In this document: piece by piece, positions 8,083-16,678 of the stretch
Layout: each line of letters opens with the position of its first letter
How positions within the stretch are numbered: position 1 is the stretch's first letter
Assembly (NCBI GenBank): GCA_902598735.1
Contig: CACKCM010000001.1
Span: forward strand, 62,001 to 126,000
Direction of reading: 5' to 3'
DNA length: 64,000 nt
Source of the DNA: an uncultured Pelagibacteraceae bacterium
Lineage (GTDB): Bacteria; Pseudomonadota; Alphaproteobacteria; Pelagibacterales; Pelagibacteraceae
Position numbers and translations under genes: made by a program
Notes under the pieces: generated by a model
Database searches by the model: none
The model's input: the letters and a program-made list of their open reading frames with translations, nothing else
What the model was told of the DNA's origin: nothing

Positions 8083-8652
8083 ATGTTTATAATTAAAAAT
8101 AAATATTATTTTATAATTGAAAATATCAAAGATATTGATTTAAAAAACATAAAAAAACGTAATAAATTTTTTATAATTTATAGAAATAATAAAAAAATCG
8201 ATAGAATTAGTGATTTATTTAAGTTTAGACAAAAATGTAAATCGAAATCAATTAAATTTTACGTAGCCAATGATATTAAATTGGCTATTTCCATAAACTC
8301 TGACGGCATTTATTTATCCTCATATAATAAAGATTTAAAGTTTTTATGTTTTAAAAAAAAAAATTTTGAAATAATTGGTTCAGCACATAATTTTAGGGAA
8401 ATTTCAGCTAAAATTAGGCAAGGATGCAGTCTAATTTTACTATCTAAATTATTTTTAGTTGATTATGATAAAAACTCAGCATATTTAGGAGTTATAAAGT
8501 TTAATAATTATTTTAAAATATCAACGAAATTAATTCCACTTGGTGGTATTAAATCTAATAATTTAAACAGACTTAATAACGTTTCTTGCGATAGTTTTGC
8601 TTTAATGTCGGAAGTAAAAAAAAAGCCGGCTATTGCTAGCCGGCTTTTTTAA
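8083..8652 (+). CDS. ThiE/TenI-superfamily protein (divergent thiamine-phosphate-synthase-like)
   Basis: 189 residues. 'IIGSAHNFREISAKIRQGCS' aligns with the ThiE segment that follows GxSxH, and 'LIPLGGIKSNNL' with the C-terminal phosphate-binding GGI loop. Where ThiE has a 'GPIFPT.TK' motif this protein has 'LSKLFLVDYDKN', so catalytic competence is uncertain; a TenI-like or reduced ThiE role is possible. Alphaproteobacterial thiE-like genes often sit by yggS and leuS, as here. The last codons (KKKPAIASRLF) are encoded by the terminator hairpin. The start abuts the divergent yggS start and has no Shine-Dalgarno site. Confidence 0.7.
   Translation: MFIIKNKYYFIIENIKDIDLKNIKKRNKFFIIYRNNKKIDRISDLFKFRQKCKSKSIKFYVANDIKLAISINSDGIYLSSYNKDLKFLCFKKKNFEIIGSAHNFREISAKIRQGCSLILLSKLFLVDYDKNSAYLGVIKFNNYFKISTKLIPLGGIKSNNLNRLNNVSCDSFALMSEVKKKPAIASRLF
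8619..8650. terminator. Bidirectional intrinsic terminator overlapping a coding end
   Basis: A near-ideal hairpin: 14-bp stem (8619-8632 with 8637-8650; core AGCCGGCTA / TAGCCGGCT) around a TTGC loop, flanked by A-runs on the left and T-runs on the right. It can therefore end transcription of the plus-strand ThiE-like gene and of the minus-strand porin gene. The left arm and loop lie inside the ThiE-like coding sequence, whose TAA is at 8650-8652. Confidence 0.93.
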
Positions 8653-8669
8653 ATAACTTTATAAGTTAA

Positions 8670-9698
8670 TTAAAACGCTGTTTTAACACTTATAGTTCTT
8701 GTATCGTTATCTGTTCCAGATGAGTAACCTGAATTAGATGTACTCGCATCTTGGAATGCTAACGTTAATCCACCTACTGTGTAAGCAATGTTTATAGCTT
8801 TAGTTTCTTGTTCAACGATAGATGCTTCTGCATGTTTGTCAGACTCATATACGTTGTAAGAAATAGCTAATTCATCGTTTACTGCGTATGCAATACCTAG
8901 AACATCATCTTTATAGAATTCTTTTGTTCCATCTGTTTGCACTGGTGCATAAACTTTTTTCTGGTAACCAACAGATAATGGACCTAGTGGGAAAACTACA
9001 GCTCCTGTACCACCCTCTAAAGATTGGTTTGCAGTAGTTAAGTTATCATTAACATGGTAACCTAATGTAATTTTCATTCCGCCAAGTGGTGAATCACCAA
9101 TTATTGGAAGACCAGCTAATGGGATACCAACGTTAATTGATTCCGCGCTGTCCTTAGATTCATCATTTGTACCAGAGAAACCTTTTTCATTGTTAGTTTT
9201 ACCGTCAAGTCTTGGATAGTAAGCATAGTTTACAGAGATACCCGTTCCTAGAATATCAGCATTTGAGTAACCTAAGCTCATTGATCCATCCATACCAGCA
9301 CCAACGTCGTTTGTTGCTGCTATTGTACCTGAACCTGAACCGTTAGCTTCTTCGAAAGCTGTTGGTGTAATATCGTCAACTGCAGCTGCTGGGTCACCAG
9401 TGTTTGCTACTCTGAATGTTCCAAAACCAGTTGCAAGTGATAACGTATGGTCAGCTCCAGAGTCACCTAAGAACGTTCCGTCTGTTCCCATTTTCCATGT
9501 TGCTGTACCGAAGTCAGTATCAGTTGTACCAGTAAACGTTAGGTCTGTATTCATACCTATTGGGTTACCAGTTACATTGTCGATTTCTGACTGATATGTA
9601 GCTTGCATTGAACCAGTTACTGACATTTCACCTGCTTGCACAGACGTAAATGCGAATAACCCAGCAACAAAAGCTACGATTAGTTTTAATTGTTTCAT
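8670..9698 (-). CDS. Outer-membrane porin-like beta-barrel protein
   Basis: 342 residues from the ATG at 9698, chosen because AAAGGAGA lies just upstream and a clean signal peptide follows (MKQLKLIVAFVAGLFAFTSVQA, read in parts; cleavage after VQA). The frame is open 31 codons further upstream, but that stretch has no signal-peptide character. The mature protein is rich in Gly, Thr, Asn and Asp with alternating beta-strand patterns and ends in Phe ('TISVKTAF'), the outer-membrane assembly signal. Base composition is visibly more GC-rich than its neighbours, consistent with high expression. Substrate unknown. Confidence 0.85.
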   Translation of the reverse strand: MKQLKLIVAFVAGLFAFTSVQAGEMSVTGSMQATYQSEIDNVTGNPIGMNTDLTFTGTTDTDFGTATWKMGTDGTFLGDSGADHTLSLATGFGTFRVANTGDPAAAVDDITPTAFEEANGSGSGTIAATNDVGAGMDGSMSLGYSNADILGTGISVNYAYYPRLDGKTNNEKGFSGTNDESKDSAESINVGIPLAGLPIIGDSPLGGMKITLGYHVNDNLTTANQSLEGGTGAVVFPLGPLSVGYQKKVYAPVQTDGTKEFYKDDVLGIAYAVNDELAISYNVYESDKHAEASIVEQETKAINIAYTVGGLTLAFQDASTSNSGYSSGTDNDTRTISVKTAF

Positions 9699-9897
9699 AT
9701 TTTCTCCTTTTTGATTAAATATAAAATTTATATTTACATGGTTTTTTACATCGTTAGTTTGAGTTTTTCCTCTAAATACCAATAAAAACAATAATTATTT
9801 AATTAGTGTGGTAAATTTACAACATCCAAAAATTCCCCTAAAATAAAGGTTTTTTAGCTAAATTTGTAAAATTATTGTATGATACATAATTATCTAC
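9699..9897. promoter_or_regulatory. Divergent promoter region, porin and DUF3576 lipoprotein
   Basis: A 199-bp gap between divergent genes. On the minus strand, TTGTAA (9822-9817) and AATAAT (9799-9794) with a 17-bp spacer form a plausible sigma70 promoter for the porin, with a leader of roughly 90 nt ending in AAAGGAGA. On the plus strand, TATGAT at 9878-9883 is a good -10 box for the lipoprotein gene, with a leader of only about 8 nt; I see no convincing -35. No riboswitch or repeat is evident. Confidence 0.4.
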
Positions 9898-10452
9898 ATG
9901 AGAATTCTAAATATTTGTAAAATAATAGTTATATTTTCACTCACTGCTACATTGGTCTCATGCGGTATGGGCGAAAAAGTAAAGAATATCAGAAAACCTG
10001 TTGATTTAAGAACACAACCTTTAGATCCTGATGAGAGGGCAAGAAAGAACATCCAAGAGGGAAGAGGAGTATCTTTAGGAAGTCTTGGTAATCAAAAAAC
10101 AACTTATGAATTTAGTACTTCAAACCCGATGTGGAGAGCATCTTTAGAAACTTTAGACTTTATACCTTTGTCTACTGTCGACTATTCAGGTGGAATGATC
10201 ATTACGGATTGGTATTCCGAGAATAGTAGTTCGCAGAATCAATCATTAAAAATTACTGTAAGATTTCTTTCAAACGAAATTAGATCAGATAGTCTTAAAA
10301 TTATTGTTCATAAAAAAGATTGCAAAACTGTAAACAGTTGTAATACGACAATTTTGCCAGAAACTTCTAAAATACAAATGGAACTACGTTCTGTAATTCT
10401 TAAAAAAGCTGCCTTACTTAATGAAGAGGGAAAGTTGAAAAAAAAAAAGTAA
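9898..10452 (+). CDS. DUF3576 family lipoprotein
   Basis: 184 residues. The N-terminal hydrophobic stretch ends in lipobox 'LVSCGMG', so it should be lipidated and exported. The remainder ('NPMWRASLETLDFIPLSTVDY', read in two parts, and 'GGMIITDWYSE') matches the alphaproteobacterial DUF3576 family, which typically sits just before leuS, as here (10 bp apart). The function is not established; placement with lptE suggests envelope biogenesis, but that is inference. It ends in a lysine tail (KLKKKK). Confidence 0.87.
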   Translation: MRILNICKIIVIFSLTATLVSCGMGEKVKNIRKPVDLRTQPLDPDERARKNIQEGRGVSLGSLGNQKTTYEFSTSNPMWRASLETLDFIPLSTVDYSGGMIITDWYSENSSSQNQSLKITVRFLSNEIRSDSLKIIVHKKDCKTVNSCNTTILPETSKIQMELRSVILKKAALLNEEGKLKKKK

Positions 10453-10462
10453 TCTATAAATC

Positions 10463-12976
10463 ATGGACCGTTATAATTATCTAGCTGTTGAAAAAAAATG
10501 GCAAGAGAAATCAACAGCAATGACTGTTCAAAGCGATAAGTCAACAAAAAAGTTTTATTGCCTTGAAATGTTTCCTTATCCGTCTGGAAAAATTCATATG
10601 GGGCATGTGAGAAACTACACAATTGGTGATGTTGTTGCACGATACAAATTTTTAAACGGTTATAATGTTTTACATCCTATGGGTTGGGATTCTTTTGGTT
10701 TACCTGCTGAAAATGCGTCAAAACAAAATAATTTACATCCTAAAAAATGGACAATGAAAAACATCACCACGATGAAAAATCAATTAAAATTACTTGGATT
10801 ATCAATCGACTGGAACTCGGAGATTTCCACTTGCAATAAAGAATATTACAAACACCAGCAGGAAATATTTATAGATTTTTATAATAAAGGTTTTGTGTCA
10901 AGAAAAGAAACATATGTAAACTGGGATCCAGTTGAAAAAACAGTCTTAGCAAACGAACAAGTTATTGATGGTAAAGGATGGAGATCAAATGCTGTTGTGG
11001 AAAGAAAAAAACTATCCCAGTGGTTTTTCAATATCACAAAACTATCAAATAATTTGTTAGAGGACCTTAATTCTCTTAAAGGGTGGCCTGAAAAAGTAAA
11101 ATTAATGCAAAAAAACTGGATTGGAAAATCCTATGGTTGTGAAATAGACTTTGAAATAGAAAATAGTAAAGAAAAAGTTAAAGTATTTACTACTAGACCA
11201 GATACAATTTTTGGAGCTAGTTTTTTAGCAATATCAATCGATCATCCTTTGAACAAAAATTTTATAAACGACATTAAATTTAAAAAATTTAAAAAGGAAT
11301 GTAATAAAACCGGAACTACTGAAGAAGCATTGGCAAACGCAGAAAAACTCGGTTTAAAAACAGATTTTATAGTTAAGCATCCTTTTGTTAAAGATAAAAC
11401 ACTTCCAGTTTTTTTTGCTAATTTTGTTTTAATGGACTACGGAACTGGAGCAATATTTGGTTGTCCGGCCCATGACCAGAGAGATTTTGATTTTGCAAAA
11501 AAATATAATCTTGAGATAGTCAAGGTTGTATCTGGTGGAAAAGAGAACTTAAACCAAGCTTATACAGGTGATGGGAAAATAATAAACTCTGATTTTCTTA
11601 ATGGACTAAATATAAATGACGCAAAAAAAAGGATAATTTCTGAAATAGAAAAAAAATCATTAGGCAAAACTAAAACTTTATTTAGACTTAAAGATTGGGG
11701 GGTTTCAAGGCAAAGGTATTGGGGATGCCCCATACCAATGATTTACTTAGAAGATGGAAGTGTTGTGCCAGTTGATAAGAGTGAACTCCCAATAGAACTT
11801 CCTGAGGACATAGACCTAAATTCTCAAGGTAATCCTTTAGATACACATATTAAATGGAAAAATACAAAACAAAAATCAACGGGTAAACCAGCAGTAAGAG
11901 AAACTGATACGTTAGATACATTTGTAGACTCGTCATGGTACTTTTTAAGGTTTTGTTCTCCTAATGAAAATGCTGAGCCTTTCGATTTAGAAAAAATTAA
12001 ATACTGGATGCCGGTCGATCAATACATTGGTGGTGTTGAGCACGCAATACTACATTTATTATATTCAAGATTTTTTATGAAGGCATTATCTAAGTGTAAT
12101 AAAGAAATAAAAATTAATGAACCTTTTAAAAACTTGTTTACACAAGGTATGGTTTGCCACGAAACTTATAGAGATGAAAATGGAAATTGGTTATATCCTG
12201 AAGAGGTGGAAAAGATAAGCAGTAGTAAAGTAATTAAAAAACTTGATAAAAGTAATGTAATCGTTGGGCCGCAAGAATCAATGTCAAAATCAAAAAAAAA
12301 TACAATTGATCCGGAAACGATGATAAAACAATATGGTGCTGATGCTATTAGGTGGTTTATATTATCCGATAGTCCGCCTGAAAAGGATGTCCAATGGTCA
12401 GATACAGGCGTTGCTTCAGCTCACAAATTTTTGCAAAGAGTTTGGAATTTAAATCATCTAATTTCAAAAAAAATAACAAAATCTTCTGATAAAACAAAAG
12501 AAAATGATTTTAAAATTAAAATTAATGAGTATGTAAAAAAAATAGACAATTCAATAAATACTTTTCGTTTTAATGTTTCAATTGCTTATTTTTATGAAAT
12601 ATATAAAATTTTTAAAGATTATAGCGAAACAGAAATAAACAGCAAAACATTAAAAGATAACTTAATAAATATAATGAAACTAATGATACCTTTCACTCCT
12701 CATCTTGCTTATGAATGTCTTGAGTTACTAAAATGTAATACTGTGAATAATTGGCCGGAAATTAATCAAAAATTAAAAATTGAAGATTTAAAATTGGCAG
12801 TTCAGGTTAATGGAAAAACTAGAGACATAATTAATATAAAAATGAACATGAGCCAGAAAGAAGTAGATCAAATTATTTTAAAACACTCGAAGGCTAAAAA
12901 ATTCATTAACAATAAAAAAATAATAAGAATTATATTTGTTAAAAATAAAATAATAAATTACATAATTCAAAATTGA
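10463..12976 (+). CDS. leuS: Leucyl-tRNA synthetase
   Basis: Class I synthetase charging tRNA-Leu. 837 residues, slightly short of the usual 860-870. The HIGH-type motif is '[15 protein letters not shown]' (HMGH at 45-48) and the KMSKS motif is 'ESMSKSKKN'. The CP1 editing domain shows '[12 protein letters not shown]' and the zinc-less bacterial architecture. The C-terminal '[13 protein letters not shown]' domain is present. The start ATG lies 10 bp after the DUF3576 stop; the stop overlaps the lptE start (TGATG). Confidence 0.99.
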   Translation: MDRYNYLAVEKKWQEKSTAMTVQSDKSTKKFYCLEMFPYPSGKIHMGHVRNYTIGDVVARYKFLNGYNVLHPMGWDSFGLPAENASKQNNLHPKKWTMKNITTMKNQLKLLGLSIDWNSEISTCNKEYYKHQQEIFIDFYNKGFVSRKETYVNWDPVEKTVLANEQVIDGKGWRSNAVVERKKLSQWFFNITKLSNNLLEDLNSLKGWPEKVKLMQKNWIGKSYGCEIDFEIENSKEKVKVFTTRPDTIFGASFLAISIDHPLNKNFINDIKFKKFKKECNKTGTTEEALANAEKLGLKTDFIVKHPFVKDKTLPVFFANFVLMDYGTGAIFGCPAHDQRDFDFAKKYNLEIVKVVSGGKENLNQAYTGDGKIINSDFLNGLNINDAKKRIISEIEKKSLGKTKTLFRLKDWGVSRQRYWGCPIPMIYLEDGSVVPVDKSELPIELPEDIDLNSQGNPLDTHIKWKNTKQKSTGKPAVRETDTLDTFVDSSWYFLRFCSPNENAEPFDLEKIKYWMPVDQYIGGVEHAILHLLYSRFFMKALSKCNKEIKINEPFKNLFTQGMVCHETYRDENGNWLYPEEVEKISSSKVIKKLDKSNVIVGPQESMSKSKKNTIDPETMIKQYGADAIRWFILSDSPPEKDVQWSDTGVASAHKFLQRVWNLNHLISKKITKSSDKTKENDFKIKINEYVKKIDNSINTFRFNVSIAYFYEIYKIFKDYSETEINSKTLKDNLINIMKLMIPFTPHLAYECLELLKCNTVNNWPEINQKLKIEDLKLAVQVNGKTRDIINIKMNMSQKEVDQIILKHSKAKKFINNKKIIRIIFVKNKIINYIIQN

Positions 12977-13440
12977 TGAAGTTTTACTTAGTTTTTTTCT
13001 TATTGATTGTCCTTCAAGGATGTGGTTTTCAAAAAGTTGATAGATCCATATACAATAACTTTGATGTATCAGAAATATCAATGTCAGGTGAAAAAAGAAT
13101 TAACTATAAATTAAAAAATGAACTTATTTTTTCATCTACAAAAAATAATCAAAATCTTCTTAAAATTGATATATCAACAACAAAAAATAAGAAAGTAAAA
13201 GACAAAAACATTAAAAATGAAATCACTAACTATACTATTAGTGTTACAGCTAGAGTTAAAGCTACATTATTAAATACAAAATCGGATTTTTCATTCACAG
13301 TAAGCACATCAGAAGATTATAAAGTAGAAGAAAAATATCTTAATACTATTAATAATGAAAAGAAAACAATGGATACTTTAATTATTAATTTGGCAGATAA
13401 TATATTGGAAGAATTGAGAGCTCGCTTAAGTGATTTATAA
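12976..13440 (+). CDS. lptE: LPS-assembly lipoprotein LptE-like
   Basis: 154 residues from the ATG that overlaps the leuS stop (TGATG); a TTG one codon earlier is possible but less likely. The signal ends in lipobox 'LQGCGF', so this is an outer-membrane lipoprotein. The remainder is low in recognisable motif but has the alternating strand pattern and length of alphaproteobacterial LptE, the plug that works with LptD to insert lipopolysaccharide. Position between leuS and holA is the strongest evidence. Confidence 0.78.
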   Translation: MKFYLVFFLLIVLQGCGFQKVDRSIYNNFDVSEISMSGEKRINYKLKNELIFSSTKNNQNLLKIDISTTKNKKVKDKNIKNEITNYTISVTARVKATLLNTKSDFSFTVSTSEDYKVEEKYLNTINNEKKTMDTLIINLADNILEELRARLSDL

Positions 13441-14425
13441 AAGTTACATAATTGAGAAAAATTTTGACTTGATAGATAAAAATATTATTTTATTTTACGG
13501 TGAAAATTTAGGATTAAAAAATGAGTTTAAAAACAAGATCAAAAAAAAATATAAAAAAAATAATTATGAATTGTTAATTTATGAGCAAGAACAAATTTTA
13601 AAAAATCCAAATTCTTTTATCAATGAGATCCAAAGCAAATCATTATTTCAAAAACAAAAAATTCTTTTTGTTAATAACGTTTCAGACAAATTTCTAACAA
13701 TATTTGAAGAAATTAAAAAAAAAACGGATAATGAAAAAATTTTTTTATTTTCTGAAATACTGGATAAAAAATCAAAGATTAGAGCATATTTAGAGACATC
13801 CAAAGATTTTGGCATAGTCGCTTGTTATGAAGATAATGAGTTGGGTATTAAGAAATTAATAAACAATAAATTAAGAGATTTCTCAGGCCTATCAGTACAC
13901 AACATAAATCTTATAGCTGAACATTCAAACTTTGATAGAAGTAAATTAAATAACGAAATTGAAAAAATAACAACTTTTTTTTTAGACAAAAATATCAAAA
14001 CAGAGCAGTTGGAAAAATTATTAGATACTAGAATTAACAAAAATTTTAACACGCTAAGAGATTGCGCACTATCTGGAAATAAAATAGAAACCAATAAGCT
14101 GTTAGCAGATACTGAAATAGAAGATGAAAAAAACTTTTATTATTTAAACTTAATAAACCAAAGATTGAATATGCTAAAAACTGTAAACGAAACAGCTAAA
14201 ACTTGCAGTTTGGAAATTGCAATTAATTCAATGAAACCGCCAATTTTTTGGAAAGATAAACCTGTTTTTATAGAACACCTAAAAAAATGGAGTAATAATA
14301 AGATTAGAAAAATACAGACGTCTACTTACAAAATCGAGTTGGAAATAAAATCAAATTCTACAATTAACAAAAACATTTTAATTAAAAAATTAATAGTTGA
14401 TATTTGTCAAGAAGCTAATGCTTAG
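13430..14425 (+). CDS. holA: DNA polymerase III delta subunit
   Basis: Clamp-loader subunit that opens the sliding clamp. 331 residues. The N-terminal 'NIILFYGENLGLKNEFKNKI' (degenerate P-loop region), 'NPNSFINEIQSKSLFQKQKI' and the central 'LIAEHSNFDRSKLNNEIEKI' segments follow the HolA pattern. The start is GTG at 13430, inside the end of lptE (11-bp overlap). The 3' end overlaps the convergent parB by 11 bp. lptE-holA next to leuS is a conserved alphaproteobacterial order. Confidence 0.9.
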   Translation: MIYKSYIIEKNFDLIDKNIILFYGENLGLKNEFKNKIKKKYKKNNYELLIYEQEQILKNPNSFINEIQSKSLFQKQKILFVNNVSDKFLTIFEEIKKKTDNEKIFLFSEILDKKSKIRAYLETSKDFGIVACYEDNELGIKKLINNKLRDFSGLSVHNINLIAEHSNFDRSKLNNEIEKITTFFLDKNIKTEQLEKLLDTRINKNFNTLRDCALSGNKIETNKLLADTEIEDEKNFYYLNLINQRLNMLKTVNETAKTCSLEIAINSMKPPIFWKDKPVFIEHLKKWSNNKIRKIQTSTYKIELEIKSNSTINKNILIKKLIVDICQEANA

Positions 14426-15269
14426 TTAATAAATTTGAAATAAAATCGAATTGATCTAAATCTTTATATTGAATAGTAATTTTGCCAGAATTATTTTTTT
14501 TATTCATAATATTTACTTTTAAACCCAATATTTTTTCTATTCTTTCTTGAGTTTTAAGAATATTAGCATCTACGGATTTTTCTTTATTACTCCCTTTTTT
14601 TTGACGAGTTAAATATTCTACTTTTCTGGCACTATAGTTTTTTGAAACTATTTCTTCAGCAATATTAGAAGCGTTAGAAATTCCTATTAAAGGTCTTGCT
14701 TGTCCAGAGCTTAATGTTCCCTCCTCTAACATTGCAATAACATCAGAGGGTAGTGTTAATAACCTTAGAGTATTACTTATGTGACTACGACTTTTTGACA
14801 TTAATTTAGAAATACTTTCGTGATCGTAATTAAATTCTTCATTCAATCTTTTATATCCTTTTGCTTCTTCAATAGGGTTAAGATCGTCTCTTTGGATATT
14901 TTCAACTATCGCAACTTCTAATGACTCAACGTCTGATAAATCTAGTATTATAATAGGGATTTCGTGTAGACCAGCTCTTTGAGCTGCGAGCCATCTTCTC
15001 TCACCTGCTACTATTTCATATTTTCCAAGGCCTAATTTACTAGGTCTTACTGCAATTGGCTGAATAATCCCATTTTTCCTTATAGAATTAACTAATTCTT
15101 CAAGTTTTTCCTCTTTAAAATTTTGTCTCGGTTGGTATGGGTTTCGAGTTAAATCGGAGATAGAAGCCATATTATTTTGATTAGTTGGGGTTGCTTTTTC
15201 CTTAGGAGCTGTGTCCCCAAATAATGCAGATAATCCTCTACCTAAACCTTTCTTTTTTCCAGAATTCAT
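14415..15269 (-). CDS. parB: Chromosome-partitioning protein ParB
   Basis: CTP-dependent DNA clamp that loads at parS and spreads. 284 residues. The N-terminal ParA-stimulating peptide 'GKKKGLGRGLSALFGD' is present. The CTPase/ParB fold includes 'ISDLTRNPYQPR', 'PIAVRPS' and 'GEYRWLAAQRAG'-like 'AGERRWLAAQRAG' (the GERR motif), then 'ENIQRDDLNPIEEA'. A helix-turn-helix ('LSKLMSKSRSHISNTLRLL'-type) follows, and the C-terminal dimer domain ends QFDFISNLLTKH. Its start overlaps parA by 4 bp. Two parS-like sites lie 1-2 kb upstream in rsmG. Confidence 0.98.
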   Translation of the reverse strand: MNSGKKKGLGRGLSALFGDTAPKEKATPTNQNNMASISDLTRNPYQPRQNFKEEKLEELVNSIRKNGIIQPIAVRPSKLGLGKYEIVAGERRWLAAQRAGLHEIPIIILDLSDVESLEVAIVENIQRDDLNPIEEAKGYKRLNEEFNYDHESISKLMSKSRSHISNTLRLLTLPSDVIAMLEEGTLSSGQARPLIGISNASNIAEEIVSKNYSARKVEYLTRQKKGSNKEKSVDANILKTQERIEKILGLKVNIMNKKNNSGKITIQYKDLDQFDFISNLLTKH

Positions 15270-16063
15270 GCAGCACTTTCAATTTGGTTTTTTTTTAAAA
15301 ATTCTTCAGCCAATTTAAAATAAGACTTACTACCAACACAATTTTTATCATAAATTACACAAGGTAATCCATGAGAGGGCGCTTCAGATAAACGTACATT
15401 TCTTTGAATGACAGTCTGATATACTTTTTCTTTAAAATAATTTCTAGCCTCTCTATCAACCTCAGAAGAAAGTTTATTTCTTTTGTCAAACATTGTTAGT
15501 AAAATACCTCTAATCTTTAGACTTGGATTTAAATTTTCTTTTATGCGATCTATTGTTTTTACTAGTTGAGTAATACCTTCTAATGCAAAAAATTCTGTTT
15601 GAAGTGGTACCAACAATTCATCTGAGGCAACTAATGCCATTATAGTAAGTAAGCTTAAAGACGGTGGACAGTCAATAAAAATATTATCGTATTTTTTTAA
15701 TAAACCATCTTTTTTTGAATTCAAAATTTCTTTTAGTACAAATGCTCTGTTAGAGTCATTTGCAGTTTCTACTTCAAGACCAGAAAGATTTACATGAGAA
15801 CCTATTAAATCTAGATTTTTAATATCAGTTTTCTGAATTATATTTTCAATATTAGTTTTTTTAATTAAAAGATTGTAAACATTTTTATCTTCATCATTAT
15901 TGTTTTTACCTAGCCCAGTTGTTGCATTGCCTTGCGGATCCAAATCAATAACTAAATTAGTTTGACCCATAATGGACAGTGAAGCAGCTAAATTTATTAC
16001 GGTAGTGGTTTTTCCCACGCCACCTTTCTGATTTATGATTGCTAGTGTTGTAGGTGATGACAT
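15266..16063 (-). CDS. parA: Chromosome-partitioning ATPase ParA (Soj)
   Basis: Walker-type ATPase that moves ParB-bound origins. 265 residues. Deviant Walker A 'QKGGVGKTT' (K13 signature lysine, K18 P-loop lysine), switch/Walker A' 'DLDPQGNATTGLG', and Walker B 'NIFIDCPPSLSLLT' are all present. 'LTMFDKRNKLSSEV' and 'IQRNVRLSEAPSHG' are ParA-family signatures. It abuts rsmG upstream and overlaps parB downstream; this rsmG-parA-parB order is ancestral. Confidence 0.99.
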   Translation of the reverse strand: MSSPTTLAIINQKGGVGKTTTVINLAASLSIMGQTNLVIDLDPQGNATTGLGKNNNDEDKNVYNLLIKKTNIENIIQKTDIKNLDLIGSHVNLSGLEVETANDSNRAFVLKEILNSKKDGLLKKYDNIFIDCPPSLSLLTIMALVASDELLVPLQTEFFALEGITQLVKTIDRIKENLNPSLKIRGILLTMFDKRNKLSSEVDREARNYFKEKVYQTVIQRNVRLSEAPSHGLPCVIYDKNCVGSKSYFKLAEEFLKKNQIESAA

Positions 16064-16678
16064 TTACTTGTTAATCTCCATCAAAATTATTTTTGAATCT
16101 TTATTTGTCATGCTGCTTTCTAATTTATAAGGGTATTTTTTTGTTTTAAAAGAATTTTTTATTTCTTCCTGTGCATTTTGACCCTTTAGAATCATTAATT
16201 TATGAGGTTTTTGGGCGATTTCACGTGAAACTTGTATTATTTGGTCTAATTTTTTAAAAGCCCTGCAAATTATAATCTCAGAATCTATAACTTCATCTCT
16301 TACATCTCCTAAAACTTCTGCATTTAAACTTAGTTCCTTAATTACACTCGTTAGGAACCTTCTTTTTACTGGTGATTTTTCGTATAATTTCACGTGAAAA
16401 GCCTTATTTTTATTGAATATTTCTACTACTAGACCCGGAAATCCTGCGCCAGTGCCAAGATCAGCCATGGAATTGAGGTTAAAATCAATAAACTTAACCA
16501 ATTGAGCAGAGTCAAGTATATGTCTATGCCAAATTTGATTTTCTGTGCTTTTAGAAATTAAGTTATAATTTTGATTTTCCTTTAAAACTAGATTTGTGAA
16601 CTTTTTAAGTTTTTCAATTGAATGATCACTAAAATTAAGACTCTTTTTAAGAATATTTATGACTTCAAGCTGCTGCAT
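16064..16678 (-). CDS. rsmG: 16S rRNA (guanine-527-N7) methyltransferase
   Basis: SAM-dependent methyltransferase of 16S rRNA G527. 204 residues. 'IWHRHILDSAQLVKF' and 'MADLGTGAGFPGLVV' (SAM-binding glycine loop) are the RsmG signatures; 'IICRAFKKLDQ' follows. I use the ATG whose A overlaps the mnmG TGA (TGATG); a TTG one codon earlier is the only alternative. The coding sequence contains two TTTCACGTGAAA palindromes that look like parS. Confidence 0.98.
   Translation of the reverse strand: MQQLEVINILKKSLNFSDHSIEKLKKFTNLVLKENQNYNLISKSTENQIWHRHILDSAQLVKFIDFNLNSMADLGTGAGFPGLVVEIFNKNKAFHVKLYEKSPVKRRFLTSVIKELSLNAEVLGDVRDEVIDSEIIICRAFKKLDQIIQVSREIAQKPHKLMILKGQNAQEEIKNSFKTKKYPYKLESSMTNKDSKIILMEINK
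16217..16232. promoter_or_regulatory. parS-like ParB-binding site 1
   Basis: GATTTCACGTGAAACT matches the conserved bacterial parS (TGTTTCACGTGAAACA) at 13 of 16 positions, with the central TTTCACGTGAAA intact. It lies in rsmG, about 160 bp from the start of parA, where chromosomal parS sites commonly occur. Confidence 0.75.
16386..16401. promoter_or_regulatory. parS-like ParB-binding site 2
   Basis: AATTTCACGTGAAAAG matches parS at 12 of 16 positions, again with TTTCACGTGAAA intact. It is 169 bp from site 1, in the same gene. The pairing strengthens both. Confidence 0.65.

Noticed and set aside
9699-9791. 31-codon upstream extension of the porin
   Set aside because: The ribosome site and signal peptide mark the ATG at 9698; the extension has neither.
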